NCBI GenBank assembly: GCA_002946415.1
Contig: NJPS01000076.1
Span: forward strand, 1,054,001-1,118,000
Direction: 5' to 3'
DNA from: Rutstroemia sp. NJR-2017a BVV2
Lineage: Eukaryota > Ascomycota > Leotiomycetes > Helotiales > Rutstroemiaceae
Length of the DNA stretch: 64,000 nucleotides
Shown: piece after piece, positions 34,643 through 46,114 of the stretch
Layout: each line of letters opens with the position of its first letter
How positions within the stretch are numbered: position 1 is the first letter of the stretch
The notes under the pieces: generated by a model
What the model was told of the DNA's origin: nothing
Database searches by the model: none
Seen by the model: only the letters and a program-made list of their open reading frames with translations
Position numbers and translations under genes: made by a program

Positions 34643-37400
34643 GCGTACATGGCGTCGATTAGTGTATATCATAGTGTAAATAAATAAATACTGTTCATTC
34701 AAGCGTTTCATATGGGGTTGCCCAATACGTGAAAGTGGTGAAATGACTAGCGCAAAGAGAAAATCTCCGCGGAGCCTTTAGCGCGCAATCGTCCAATTTG
34801 AGGAGCACACTCTGCATCTCCATCCATGCTCAGGTGAGGCATTCTTATAATGACCAGCTTCGAGATATTGCGAAATGTGGCATCATAACGCCAGGTGACC
34901 TTAACACGTTGAGCACAACAAGCGGTATGTTTCCAGTTAGGAATTCCTATTCTAGTGTGTTTGGATTCCCGACACAGTGGTACATAGTGCTGAGCAGTGT
35001 CGATTGTTGGGAATATCTATTAACTGATTGGTGAATATGACATATTGGCGTCTTTCGTACATGACTTTGTGAAGTATGCCCTGTGTTCAAGCGCTAGCAA
35101 TTGAATTAGTGTGACCGTGATAGGCAACTGGAGGGCTGAGCGGTTGACGGAAGCACCAATCTGCCGCGTTGGTGCCCAACCTAGGTAGCAATCAGAGCAG
35201 TGTGCCTGGGGTGTGTATGCTTCAACACTGCATGGGAAAGCCAGAATTGTTCAAAGCAGAAAAGTGCATGCAGCCTAGACAACGTGGGAAAATAAGCTCC
35301 CGGAGTATAAATGTGAGTAACGAATGAGGCTCAGCTTCTCCAGACCACCCACACTAAATCAGCCCCAGACCGCTCAATCGTTACGGGCGCAGTTTTCGAC
35401 CACATTTCTCGACCAATAACACGGACATGGCATACGCAAGAAGGACACCAGACCATTTTATGACATCCCTAGAAAAATCACCGAAGCCGCCAAGCTGATC
35501 AGAGCGACGTCATCGCAAATTTATTCGTCCAGTGCAGCGGACTCAAGTACCTCGAGATAAGGAACATGCACTAGGGGAAATCGGCAGCGCTTCTCGTTTC
35601 TGCAAGTATGCAGACGCTTAAAATCCATTTACCATGCTTCTATGCATCTAGAATGTTGGGGTAGTAACTGAACATCGACAACTGTCTTCAGTATGGGATT
35701 GCCCATGGGAAATACCCAAATTGGTGTGCATGCATATGCAAATAAGCACAACCCCGGAAAGACACTGTCCAATTACTTGCAGCTAATCGCAAATGCTCGT
35801 CACCGCCATAACTATGTACTTTGTATTCTGGATATATCTTTGTAGTCCCTGTCGCTCCACGATCTCGATTTAGCCAATGAATTAACATTGGAGAGGTTAT
35901 CTCTACGTGCTGATTGGTGTTAGAACGGGGACTACAAATATGTGTCGAGTAGTACATGATTCAAACATTCGTACCAAACAGCAAAACGTAGAAAAACAAT
36001 GAATCTTTGGCTTGGCATAAGGCTGAGTTGTGGGCAATAGTTCCACGGCAACGACCTACAAACGGTGAAGGACAAACATCTGGAGAATATCCAGTCATGT
36101 TTCAAGCTAGCTTTTCTCGGTTCGGGGAAGAAAATAGGAGATAAGACTTCCCGTGACGGTTGGTAGAGGCCGATTCTTTGAGCTTGACAATAATTGGGTA
36201 GTGAGATTTGCGGTCAAGAGCCGCAAATCTGGCTTCAGAGTAATTTGATATGAGCGACTTACGCGGTTCCTACACTGAAGAAACGCAGCGGTATTTAACA
36301 CTTGATGGCTCCTGTGATTGTAGCGCTGAGTGCAACTGCCAACAAAATTGTTGATGAATCCCCGCTCATTTGCACACAAAGGCTTCTAGTCAAGATTCTG
36401 TTCTGCCAAACTGTCCAGTATCCAGCGACCTTGCGTGTCCATGCCGAATACAAACTCTGAAGAGGTAGAGGAGAGGAGAGATGGCGAGAACCGGTATAAT
36501 ACTCAGCGCTCATCATTCCTCGTCGTATATATGCTAACGTATTGCTGTTGAACGAATAGCACAGCACAGATAGTAACTTCCAACCGAAGAAAAAATGATA
36601 CTAGATCGGCAGATAGTATCATCGTACAAGCTCCAAATTCTCCTCGATCTGTAAAAAGCAAGGACTTCGCTTCCACTCGGGGTGACAAACGCTATCTGCA
36701 CCATCACTCAGAACTTCCTGGTCCGTCTAACTTCCCGTCGCAAGGCCGAGGATATGGGTTTGGAGAGATTGGGTCACAATTCGCCGTAATTTCATACGAA
36801 GTTGATCCGACATGGTTACCCATTGCCGAGTCCTCCGAGAATCAGTTAGACTTCTGTCCGTATCACTCTCGAGCACTTGAAGAAAGCTGTGTTTTACGAA
36901 CTCAAGACAGGCCTCATTGTGAACAAGAAAACGAGGTTGCACTTCGACATCACGATACTGCAACGCATTGGATACACAATGGTAGTGAATGCTGGTTGGC
37001 AAAGAGACACCACTGGAATCAAGAGCAATGATATGACGCATACCAAGGGCATATTGAAGGATTGGGCATGGTGGAGCATTCTGAATGCACTTCGGGTGCT
37101 GGGAGCGACAGGTCGAGTGGAGTCTATCTATGCCTGGTTATTTATGGGTGGGATAGTATGAGACAGCAGGCCAGGGAGGAGGATGAGAACTCACTAGACA
37201 TTGGATCTCCTGAAGGTATTTGCTGTATAATTTTCAACAGTGGCTCCGGTTACGGTTCCGGCGCAGTTAAGTCTGTCGTGAAAAGGCTGTCCTTCTGTTC
37301 TTGGAAATGGATAGTGTATTAGGATGTTGCTTAAATAAATCCGCGTCCCTAATATCTAGATCTTGTTTATACATTTGGTCCATGACCGCATCCAGCGTAT
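34643..37400. other. Gene-free region
   Basis: A 2.8-kb stretch without a gene I can support. A 104-codon minus-strand frame (36727-37041) starts at ATG and has a protein-like composition, but shows no motif and no clear splice partners. Confidence 0.4.
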
Positions 37401-38444
37401 TTACAGCTTGGCTTTGATTCCTGGTGCGAATGTCGTTCCTCCACTCTCATGACCGATCGCTTCAACAATCCGATCCACAGTATCGAGAATCCAGGTGTTC
37501 CCTGCCTCACCTGCTAGCCATTCACCCCCCTCCACATGCTCTTCTCCTTCAGCTTTATATGTGCCATCTTCAAAGGCTTTTCGTAGACCGAAGATGTGAC
37601 TGGTAACCTGTGGGCCAACTCCAGTTTGTGCTCTTAAACATGTTATCCCGATTAAACTCGTTAAAACTCTGCCAACCTTGATAGGTCGAGACGAAATAGG
37701 TGGGTCGGCGAAGAGACTCGAGTACGATGTCAGAATTTGAACGGGAAGATCAGGGTGAGAATCTGCGAGCTTATCGAGTAGCTTCGTTTCGAACGGACGA
37801 TATATGGAATCCCATAGTTCGCGACCACGGACTTTGGCGTCGTCCACGTTGGAAGATGTGAGTTCTCTAGGATCCAATGTGTTAGCAGGCTGGCTTTGCC
37901 TTCAAATGACAAGGGGAACAGAGGACTAGAACAAATACCGAGATGGAGCTTTGCTCAATGCATCAATGATATCAGATGGCAATTGAGCACGAAATTGGCC
38001 TAGGACATTAATAGTTCTAGGTATCTTGGAATTTTGATTAGTATCCGCCAGAGTAGTTGATGAACGCGCAACTTACTCCATTGAAACCAATGCATTTCAA
38101 CCCTATCTCCCTCATCTGTTCCACAATCTTGACAGATTGTGCATGGTCCTTGTTCTCTGTTGCTAGTCGAAAGAGCTCCATCATTGAATCAGGGGAATTC
38201 ATCGTCATTGTCGCAGCAGTCTGAAATTCTAGGAGTCAATTCCTCTGCTCGATGTCCATCGCATATAGTCAAAAAAGGAGCGTACCGAGATCGTGAGCCA
38301 TGATGGCAGGCCAACCTTCTTCGCTGAAGCTTCTGCTTGCACATTTTGGAAGACGGCGCGAATATTTCGTGGGGCCGCAGAATATCCTGGGCGCGCATGA
38401 GGCGCGTTTATGAGGGCTTTCAAACTGGAAGAAAGCTTCGACAT
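37401..38444 (-). CDS. AhpD/carboxymuconolactone decarboxylase-like fold protein
   Basis: Four minus-strand exons: 38444-38286, 38220-38077, 38024-37939 and 37866-37401, giving 284 residues. The central part reads [20 protein letters not shown], then an acidic/hydrophobic helical run. This resembles the GFPRxxN-type helix of AhpD/CMD-fold fungal proteins. The ExxCxxxxxH peroxidase motif is not present, so enzymatic activity is doubtful. The C-terminal half ([26 protein letters not shown]) matches the second half-repeat typical of this group. No signal peptide is seen. The gene is divergent from the Zn2Cys6 factor (starts 748 bp apart), so the two could share a promoter. The family assignment is by pattern and moderately sure. 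Confidence 0.6.
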
Positions 38445-39192
38445 TGTAACCGCAATGGATGTTGGCGGAAGAAGGAAACGGCTGCAGACATACTAATACC
38501 GTTGACGTGATGCGATGTGATGTTAGAAATGACGGAAATAAATGTAACCCCGGCGAGCCAGGGAGCGCAGGTGGATTCGGAAATAAAAGTGTCACCGATT
38601 GAGGCGGCCTATGTTGGAGAACTGAAACAGGCCGATTTGGACCATATATTGCAGCTGATTAACCTTACTGTTGTCAAACGAATATCGTGAAGACTCCAAG
38701 ATATGTGATGTCTTTCGCGTGTCGTTGTCGGCTTGCCATTTCTGCACCGGAGAGACGATTTCGGCTCGTTCAGAGTCCGGAGCATACAGTATAGAGTACA
38801 GAAGATTACGAGTATCGTACTCTTGTGGCTTGTATTGTAGCCGATCGTCTCTCTAGTCGGTAACTTAGACATTGTAAAAAGGTTTGCCTACTATTTCCGG
38901 CAGATCCGGAATCTTTGGCACGCCACAGGGCGACACTCAATGTTACGTCGAAGCAAGGCTACAAGAAAGTTCGCCTCCAATTCGAAAATTCTCTTTGCAT
39001 ACTGTCTCGTATCTTCGCTGGATTTTTGCGATGAAGTCGAAGCAGTAGACTTCTCGTCTTAATAGCCCACAGTCCCATCGCCAAAGTCGGCTATGGTAAT
39101 GTACCCGAGCTTCACTCCATGCCATGATTCGGTTGTTTGTCCCCATTCCCAACATCTTTCACTAGTAGGCCGAAACTCGTATATCCATTGAA
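38445..39192. other. Divergent promoter region
   Basis: 748 bp between two genes transcribed away from each other (AhpD-like on minus, Zn2Cys6 factor on plus). No gene seen; likely shared regulatory DNA. Confidence 0.5.
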
Positions 39193-41647
39193 ATGAACGA
39201 ATGGTCGGTACAAGCATCAGAAGTCTTAGATCTGGGTGACGGCAGGCGCGCAGTCGGGCGGGCACCAAAACAGGCAGCCTGTCTCAATTGTCGACGAAGT
39301 AAAACTCGTTGTGTCCGCGAGTCTTCAGACACCACCACGTGCAAACGATGTCGCCAGAACAGTGCAGAATGCCTCATACCTGATTATCATGTAGGAAGGC
39401 GGAAAGGAATTAAAAAGTGAGATTTCTGCAGCTTTTACCGCTCAAGCCTGTTAATTTGTCTTGCTTTAGCAAACGGAGTGGATTAGATAAAGCCGTGCAT
39501 CGAATAGAGCAGGCTATCAAAACATCCAAGAATAAGGGCATCTCATTCACAGATGATGAACAACGTCTGAAAATCCTTCTCAGCGAGGCTGAAAGCCTAG
39601 TGACAGATGATCCCAGGTCATCCACTCCGTCGACAGTTGAGCGGGGTGACGTTCGCTCCTCGTCTGAAACCCCGCTCGTACCGCAAAACAGCTACCAGCA
39701 AGCTCCATCATTCCATAACTTCCCACTGTCTGGGCAGGTTATAGGAAATGAGCTAGCCTTGGATGATGCTGAAAATCCTCTACAACTCCTCGCTCGAGCG
39801 TCTGATTTGGCGGATTCCGTATCACGTGCAAAAGCGCACGATACTATCAACCTTCATAGTAGGGATTTCATTTCTCCTGGTGCAGTAGGTCAGACCGACG
39901 GTGAGCTTCGTCGATTTTTCGGACCGTACCAACCACGTCTTGATATCGGCAGTGACATTGATCCCGTCGACACCGGTCTTGTCACCTTCGATGAAATGCG
40001 AACACTCGTCGAATTGTAAGTCCTCGAATTCTAGAATATATGAGCCAAACTCACTCATTATAATCTAGCTTCAACAACAATCTCAGTCATACTAGATGGG
40101 GTCTAGATCCACTCGTTCACACAGCAGACTTCATTCGCTCAAGGTCGTCATTCCTTCTTACTTCCATGTTGGCTGCATCCGCACTTTTCATTCCCTCAGC
40201 GGCGGCTCTTGCAAAGCGACTCTCAAATCATCGAAACTATCTTGCACACCATGTCATTAAGAAACGATATCGCTCACCCGAGATAGTGCTTGGTTTCATG
40301 GTTAATGTGCCATGGATGACATTAGAAAACCATTGGACTGATGATGAAACATGCTCGTACATGGCAATGGCACATTCTATTGCCCTTGATATATCCCTAA
40401 ACAAGATCATAGTGTCGAGCCCGAATATTCTGCCAGCCAACGTTTCGAGGTCCGACTGTATCACTGCAAAGAAGGCTCTGGATATGGATGGTTTTTCAGA
40501 TGTTCAACCACTGTCAAACTGGGGTCAAAGATTACTGCGACGCCGTGAAAGGATATGGCTATCACTATTTAATCTCGATAGAGGGTAAGTCTCTGGACGA
40601 ATATGCATATTTTGCAACCTAGCAGAAGACTAAATTGTCTGTCTAGTGTATGTTTGGCACGAGGCCGGTCCTTCACAGTCCAAATTTCTCCTTTAGTGGA
40701 AAGATGCGATATATGGCACAAATCTCCTATATCTGATATTTGGGATGGCTCAATTGTCGCGTCAAGTGTTTTGAGAAGAGATCTGGTACGTATCTAATCA
40801 CATTATCACTTTCACTCGCTAATACGTGAACTTCCAGGTAGCATTAATTCTAAGAATCAAGGAAACATGCGACAGCAGTAAAGCCGGTGGAGCAGAAGGA
40901 TATGTAGTTGCTAGGTCTCTCCGGCAAATGATTGACGAGTTTTTTACCTCTTGGTATTCCACCTGGAAGGTTGAGATAGGACGAGATCACGAGCTTCGCC
41001 TACCTCCATATGTCGAAATCCTCGTCTCACACGCTCGCCTTTCGATCTACAGCAGTGTCCTCAACCACCCAACTGCTACTCCGGAAATATCGAGGTTCTT
41101 CCGTTCCGGGGGGCTTTCAGCCGCACTCAACGTGATGCGAGCAGCCGTTCGTGGTGAATCACTTCTGCAATCAATGCCCAATAACACCGCAATAATGGTT
41201 TCATTTTCGGCTTGTTTTGCGCTGTATCTAAGCCTGGACAATAAAACGGGTCTAAGGAAAAGTATAGAAGTCCTCATTCAGGAAACTGCGGGTGTCTTGG
41301 AGAGAATTGGAAATGTTACCCCGCACAGGAAAGGGAATTCTGCATTGTATGGTCGCCACTTGAAGGAAATAATCCGGAACGCTGCTGTCCTCCAACGAAC
41401 AGCCGCTGTTCCGGTTCCTTTCGCCCCAGACGAAGGATTCAATGATAGGACACGAAATGCTGAGGAGTTGGCAATAAGTGCTGCTGCAGCTGAGACGCTC
41501 CAGCTATCTGCCATGTCAGATAACCAGATCGATGACCTCGTTGATAGCTCTGGAGGAAATCTAGGAATGAGTCCCGTTAATTTTCAGTTTGAGGATAAGA
41601 CAGGCATGGAATGGTTAGATTGGTTCGACTTCTATGGCACAGCGTAG
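39193..41647 (+). CDS. Zn2Cys6 fungal transcription factor
   Basis: Five exons: 39193-39416, 39470-40015, 40069-40584, 40647-40785 and 40838-41647, giving 744 residues. The zinc cluster is near residues 30-60, with spacing CX2CX6CX9CX2CX6C (CLNCRRSKTRC, then CKRCRQNSAEC). It is followed by the basic linker GRRKGIK-NKRSG, joined across intron 1, and a helix that would dimerise (LDKAVHRIEQAIKTS). The rest looks like a fungal-specific transcription factor domain, with DPLVHTADF and a long helical middle. The protein ends EWLDWFDFYGTA, an acidic-aromatic tail that could activate. Target genes are unknown. The neighbouring divergent AhpD-like gene is a candidate only because of position. Confidence 0.88.
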
Positions 41648-42134
41648 ATAATTCACTAGTAGTAATGGGAAGATTAGCACCGATATCATGTAGTGGATAT
41701 GACATGGTGAATAGCAGCCAAGGCCTCGAAGCCAACCAAATAATCGTAATCTACGGTCGACGGAACCATTTCGGAGCCACTTGCTACGCCACCAATTCTA
41801 GTGAATATTGGCAAAAGTGAGAGCAGAAAGTGGGAATTTTCTCTTTTACTTTCTCTTTTACTTTGCTCAACCTGCACTCACTGAGCATCACCGGCCAGGG
41901 GCCAATGAGAACTGAGTATTACCGGCCATTGTGCCAATGAGAGTTAAGCCGAAGAGTTTCCGTAGTAGATATGCAACAAAACACTTTTGAAGGAAAGCAG
42001 TTGACCCATTCGTGGGCCATCAAGCTCAAGCAAAGCTCGCCAGCTTTCACTTCCACCGTTGCAACAATCGATCCAGAAACTTACTTTCCAGCAGGAATCT
42101 CTCATCTCTGCCAACACGTCCTCCTCTCCTCAGC
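41648..42134. other. Intergenic region with duplicated CCAAT sequence
   Basis: No gene seen. It contains the CCAAT-bearing tandem repeat at 41881-41942, then a pyrimidine-rich leader-like stretch to 42134. Confidence 0.5.
41881..41942 (+). promoter_or_regulatory. 31-bp tandem repeat, each copy with a CCAAT box
   Basis: Two head-to-tail 31-bp copies (41881-41911 and 41912-41942) share ctgag, accggcca and ccaatgaga at matching positions. Each carries CCAAT in + orientation (about 41902-41906 and 41934-41938). In fungi this box is bound by the HapB/C/E complex. The pair lies about 200 bp upstream of the ATG at 42135. Use as a promoter element is inferred. Confidence 0.5.
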
Positions 42135-42482
42135 ATGCCCTCTGAGCCCAGCGAACCCTCGTCGACCCTATTCTTACAACCGCATCTCTCCTTTCCCCTC
42201 CAGCTCCTCCACGACATCTCCTCTTTCTGCCCCGTCTCCACACCAACCACGCCGTCCTGTCCTACGTTTCCTGTCCCTCCTCACCACCATCAGATCACAA
42301 CAAAACTCCGTCAACAACTCGAAAGATATGTCACTCACATAGCCAGCAGACCCAGACCCAACAACCCGAAGTGGCAGGAACAACCAGTCTAGCTACTTCA
42401 CGGCATCGCACAGTCCATCACAATAGCAGCGTGCGATCTCTTCTGCAAGAGACGCAACTTCCCGATCAAAACGCCTGCATAG
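42135..42482 (+). pseudogene. Alba-like short gene interrupted by an in-frame TAG
   Basis: A 116-codon frame from ATG 42135 to TAG 42482 has one internal TAG at 42390-42392. Sequence on both sides looks protein-coding in the same frame. Before the stop are PLQLLHDISSFCPV and ITTKLRQQLERYVTHI; just after it comes LLHGIAQSITIAACDLFCKRR. The strand-helix pattern (a beta strand then LHGxAxSITIAxxxxxKR) recalls the Alba nucleic-acid-binding fold of small fungal proteins. Either this is a nonsense mutation or an intron (for example donor gtcact near 42328, acceptor ctag right at the stop) removes it. The family call is tentative. Confidence 0.35.
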
Positions 42483-42937
42483 ATGTCTCTGCTCGAAAAC
42501 ACAGCAGGAACAAAAGCGCAGTGTTCCAAGTTAGCTTAACTTGGTTATTCCAGGCTGGCAGAGTCTGTTGCTCTGATTGTCTCACAGGAGTCGAAACTGA
42601 TAATCGCTGCTTATCCCAAAAAAGAGTAACTTTATACCCGTCTTCGAATGTTGCGAAGGGAAAATGCGCAGCCCTCGAAAGAGTTCCTTGACCGCGGACA
42701 TGCGTCCACGCGGTGCACGGCAGAGAAATATAGTCTCACGAACCAATTATTTTTCCTCTCTTGCTTGGCAGCCGTCACCGACCCCTCGAGAGATGATAAG
42801 AAGCTTAGGTATTATTAATTGTATGACTAAATAGTATACGCATGTTGGCTGGTTCCCTCTCCAGCCGCAAAAGCCTCCATTCCCTCCTGCTACGAAAGCC
42901 TGTTCCTCGTATGTCGAAAACATCATCATCGAGCATT
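42483..42937. other. Intergenic region, 3' side of ERG24
   Basis: No gene recognised. Open frames here are shadow-like. Confidence 0.4.
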
Positions 42938-44503
42938 TTAATAAATGCCTGGGATGATCCTGTATCTAACGATCTGCTTGTATTTGTCCCAGTCTGCGCC
43001 ATACTTCCTCTGGCATTTCTCCTCATCCCTCAATTCTCTGTGAACCAGCAACACCCCGAAGTAAATCACATAAAAATAGGTTATGATCATTCCCCATCCG
43101 CGAGCATCACCTTGGGTAACCTCCATATCACTATACACAAAGCTGCCATCTGCTAATGACTGCTTATGCGTAGGGACGTGATGTACAAGGTAACCAGCAA
43201 TTCCGGTAGGTAAGCAATAGGCCCATGCCATGATCCAGTCGCCGAAGTAATTGATGTGACGAGCAGTACCCCACCAACCAGAAATCAATAACTTGGAGCC
43301 GGAAGCTGTTTCCATGTATTTGAGATGTGAGATACGAGGGTCCTGGGGATTGGTGCGGAAACGATTCTTCTCATTGTTGGCACCACGGAATATGTAGTAG
43401 CCAACGCCAACGACAGCAAGTACACCGGTTGTCCCAAGGACACCAAGTGAAAGAGGATACACCGAGAGGTAACGAGCTTGAAGGGAATAGATGAATGGCA
43501 CCCAGACCAGGTCTCCAAATGCGAGCATGAAACCGAAGCCGTCCGTAGTGATATCCATAGTGGTAAGGATAGCGTTCTCCATCCAGTATGAATCAAGCAC
43601 ATACAGCGTTTGGAATGCGGTGATTAGGAGTATACTATCGGTAACATATCCGTAAGCTTTATATTGGTGAGCGACAAATGCATAATCGAGTAGAAGCCAC
43701 CCCATGAGACCAGGTCGCAGCTCGCAAAACTCCTTGATATCAATTTCGCCAATCAATGGAATAGTAACTCTTGGGTTGAGTTCGCGTCCAATGAACCAAT
43801 CGTAAAGCATGTTTCCTGAGTGACCACCTGCAGCCAGCTCGCGAAATTCGGGGTTGCCAGGCTTCACGCTAAAGCTGCGGACGTAGACGTACGTGGCTAG
43901 CGTGTAGGATATGATGATGTTGGCTGTCAGGATTTGTAGATAGTTGTCGTACATGAAGGTCCAGACTGGGAAATCTGCTCCCTGCGTGATAGTTCCAGCG
44001 AGACATATGGCGAAGGTGACCATAGTAGAGGACCAAGCTGTCTTTTGTTAGCAAAGAATGGCTGGTGGGCATGTACTTGGCATACTGTTGAATTTGTACT
44101 TGAGCTTTCCACCGGATGCAAGCTCTACTCCTTCAACATGTTCTCCTGGCAAGACCTTGTGCAAGATCAAACTCAAACCATAATAGCCAAGGACCTTGCC
44201 AAAGACGTCCCAACTGGACAATCCCCAGATTCCGTTCGCAGGCCATCCAACCTCTTGTTTAAGCTTTTCGATAGTAAGAGTCGAAGGTGAAAGGGTCGAT
44301 GGGACTGGGCATCCCGAGATATCGTTGCAGAGGAGGGTGGTGAGGTAGCAGAGTATAGGTAGGCCGAAAGAGATGCCAAATGCTCCCAATCTAGGTAGTT
44401 GTCAGTAATTGCACACCCTTGCTTGAGCTCTGTTTACTTACGGTCCTCCAAATTCATAGCCATGAGGCTCCGCTGTCTTGGAGACAGCCTTTTTTGGAGC
44501 CAT
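42938..44503 (-). CDS. ERG24: Delta(14)-sterol reductase (ERG24 type)
   Basis: Three minus-strand exons: 44503-44442, 44390-44086 and 44037-42938, giving 488 residues, the usual length of the family. Exon 1 encodes MAPKKAVSKTAEPHGYEFGGP, the typical N-terminus (EPHGYEFGG). Later motifs are NPRVTIPLIGEIDIKEFCE, the signature LLISGWWGTARHINYFGDW, and the C-terminal RDEEKCQRKYGADWDKYK followed by YRIIPGIY. Many hydrophobic segments give the expected polytopic ER membrane protein. The enzyme reduces the C14-15 double bond with NADPH in ergosterol synthesis and is the target of morpholine fungicides. The upstream DNA carries a tandem duplication starting 98 bp before the ATG. Confidence 0.94.
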
Positions 44504-45295
44504 AGCTGGAGGTTGTTAATCCAACAATTGATGAAATTCGATTGCGAAGCCGTGGATGCTTGAGAGGTTGTTTATTGGCAGAGGGACGTGAAATATAGAG
44601 AGGACGGTGATGTTTTGAGGAAGAAATAGTACCTTAAGTATCCAAAGATTTACGAGTACGAAGGGGAAAATGATCGAACCATTCGGTAATGAAGATTCCG
44701 TTGTACAGAAAAGCTTAATCCTGCTTCTATACGGCTTCTAGACAGGACGGTGATGTTTTGAGGAAGAAATAGTACCTTAGGTGTCCAAAGATTTACGAGT
44801 ACGGAAGTGAAAATGATCGAACCATTCGGTAATGAAGATTCCGTTATACAGAAAAGCTTAATCCTTGCTACTATACGGCTTCTCGTTGGACAGCGATGTG
44901 GCTCTTGAGATCATTGATCCTTGGCTAGGTTGATCGACAGGCTAACAATGCGGGCTCCAAGTGAGACAAGGGGTAATCTGTGAGTGGCTGACTAAGCCTC
45001 CAACTCCCGACAAGTATGCTCCATCCTCTTCGGTATAGGAATAACAGGCCGGCGACAATGTTCAAAAGACAACGGGACAATAAAAGTATTATAATATCTT
45101 AGATTCTTTAAGATATTCATTTGACAACAGTAATCAGCTATATTATCTTGTCTCAAATCGGCCTATTTTTCCTCCCCTGGAGAGTCCGTCCTGAGATTCA
45201 TCACTGCGTGCGATCCTAGGAATATACTGTACAAGCAACCACTCTCTGAAATACGAGGCATGTCACACAGTATCAATTACTTCGTCTGATGATGT
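44504..45295. other. ERG24 promoter region with tandem duplication
   Basis: No gene. It contains two tandem copies of a roughly 142-bp segment (44601-44884). The remainder is AT-rich intergenic DNA next to the 3' end of the methyltransferase pseudogene. Confidence 0.6.
44601..44884. repeat. Tandem duplication of about 142 bp upstream of ERG24
   Basis: Copy 1 (44601-44743) and copy 2 (44744-44884) both start aggacggtgatgttttgagg and end tatacggcttct. They differ at about six substitutions, mostly A/G, plus a short indel-like change near the end. The duplication begins 98 bp upstream of the ERG24 ATG. It would duplicate whatever promoter elements it carries. Seen directly. Confidence 0.9.
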
Positions 45296-45712
45296 TCATG
45301 ATGACTTTAAAATGCGGGTTGACTCCGTCTTTCCATCCCAAATAGCCTCCATAACAGCCCATCTCGAATGAGGCACCTTCATAGCTCCTTGAAATTTGAA
45401 TCTAGGATCGCCCGCTTCGAACAGCCGAGCCCATTCTGCCTCGCTTCTCTCCTTTCCATTCAAACATGCTTTCATCACCAGATCTGTCTGTCTTCATGGG
45501 CATTAGTGCAGTTATTCAAGGGAAGAGAGTAGATTTTACCTCATGCGTCTTTCAACCACCATTGATGTCACTTTTCCAGGTTCCGGGAGACAGAGCTCAC
45601 CAATGAGTATCCTAGCACGGTCCTTGAGTGCCGGAACCAGGTTTTGCAATATCTGAATGTTATACTTGTCGGACCAGTCATGGAAGATCCAGCGGAAAAG
45701 ATACGCATCAGC

Positions 45713-45717
45713 GTTCT
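45713..45717. repeat. Left target-site duplication GTTCT
   Basis: The five bases GTTCT directly precede the left terminal repeat and recur directly after the right one (46110-46114). A 5-bp duplication is typical of LTR retroelement integrase. Confidence 0.8.
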
Positions 45718-46109
45718 TGTGAAGCAGAATCCACTCATATAAGCCATAATTGACACTCCTCAGGAGTGGCGTCACTTTTGGGTTCACAGTTATGAGTCCT
45801 TATTCCGCGCTTCTGGCTCAGTGGTAAAAAGGCTCACTAGACCTATCTCCATCACCGAATCATGTTTATGAGTTGTAATGTCGCCCAAGCAAAAAACAGA
45901 CAAATGTTGCCAAATGTGCACAATTACTGCTGTTCATTGGTTGCCATAAACACAAAACGTCATTAAGTCGAGCAAAAAGAGGGCTCCTCGGCAATAAGAC
46001 GAATCAATGGGCAGAGCTGTTCGCTCTGCGGGGGGGTATGTGAAGCAGAATCCACTCATATAAGCCATAATTGACACTCCTCAGGAGTGGCGTCACTTTT
46101 GGGTTCACA
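45718..46109 (+). mobile_element. Miniature LTR element (TRIM-like), 392 bp
   Basis: Two identical 71-bp direct repeats (45718-45788 and 46039-46109) each begin TGTGAAG and end TTCACA, i.e. TG...CA with short inverted ends. The 250-bp interior has no coding capacity. Its first bases, gttatgag, directly abut the left repeat. They resemble the complement of the initiator tRNA-Met anticodon region (CTCATAAC), the half-tRNA primer site known from copia-type elements. A run of seven G (46030-46036) lies just before the right repeat, in the place of a polypurine tract. GTTCT target duplications flank the element. This is the structure of a TRIM, a non-autonomous LTR element needing a helper. Repeats of 71 bp are shorter than usual. 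An A-box-like tggctcagtgg at 45814-45824 could hint at a tRNA-derived alternative. Confidence 0.8.
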
Positions 46110-46114
46110 GTTCT
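46110..46114. repeat. Right target-site duplication GTTCT
   Basis: Right-hand copy of the 5-bp target duplication, matching 45713-45717 exactly. Confidence 0.8.

Noticed and set aside
36727..37041. 104-codon minus-strand frame
   Set aside because: Protein-like composition but no recognisable motif or neighbouring exons.
45789..45900. tRNA-derived SINE explanation for the insertion
   Set aside because: An A-box-like tggctcagtgg is present, but there is no good B box, and the long identical terminal repeats with TG...CA ends and a 5-bp duplication fit an LTR element better.
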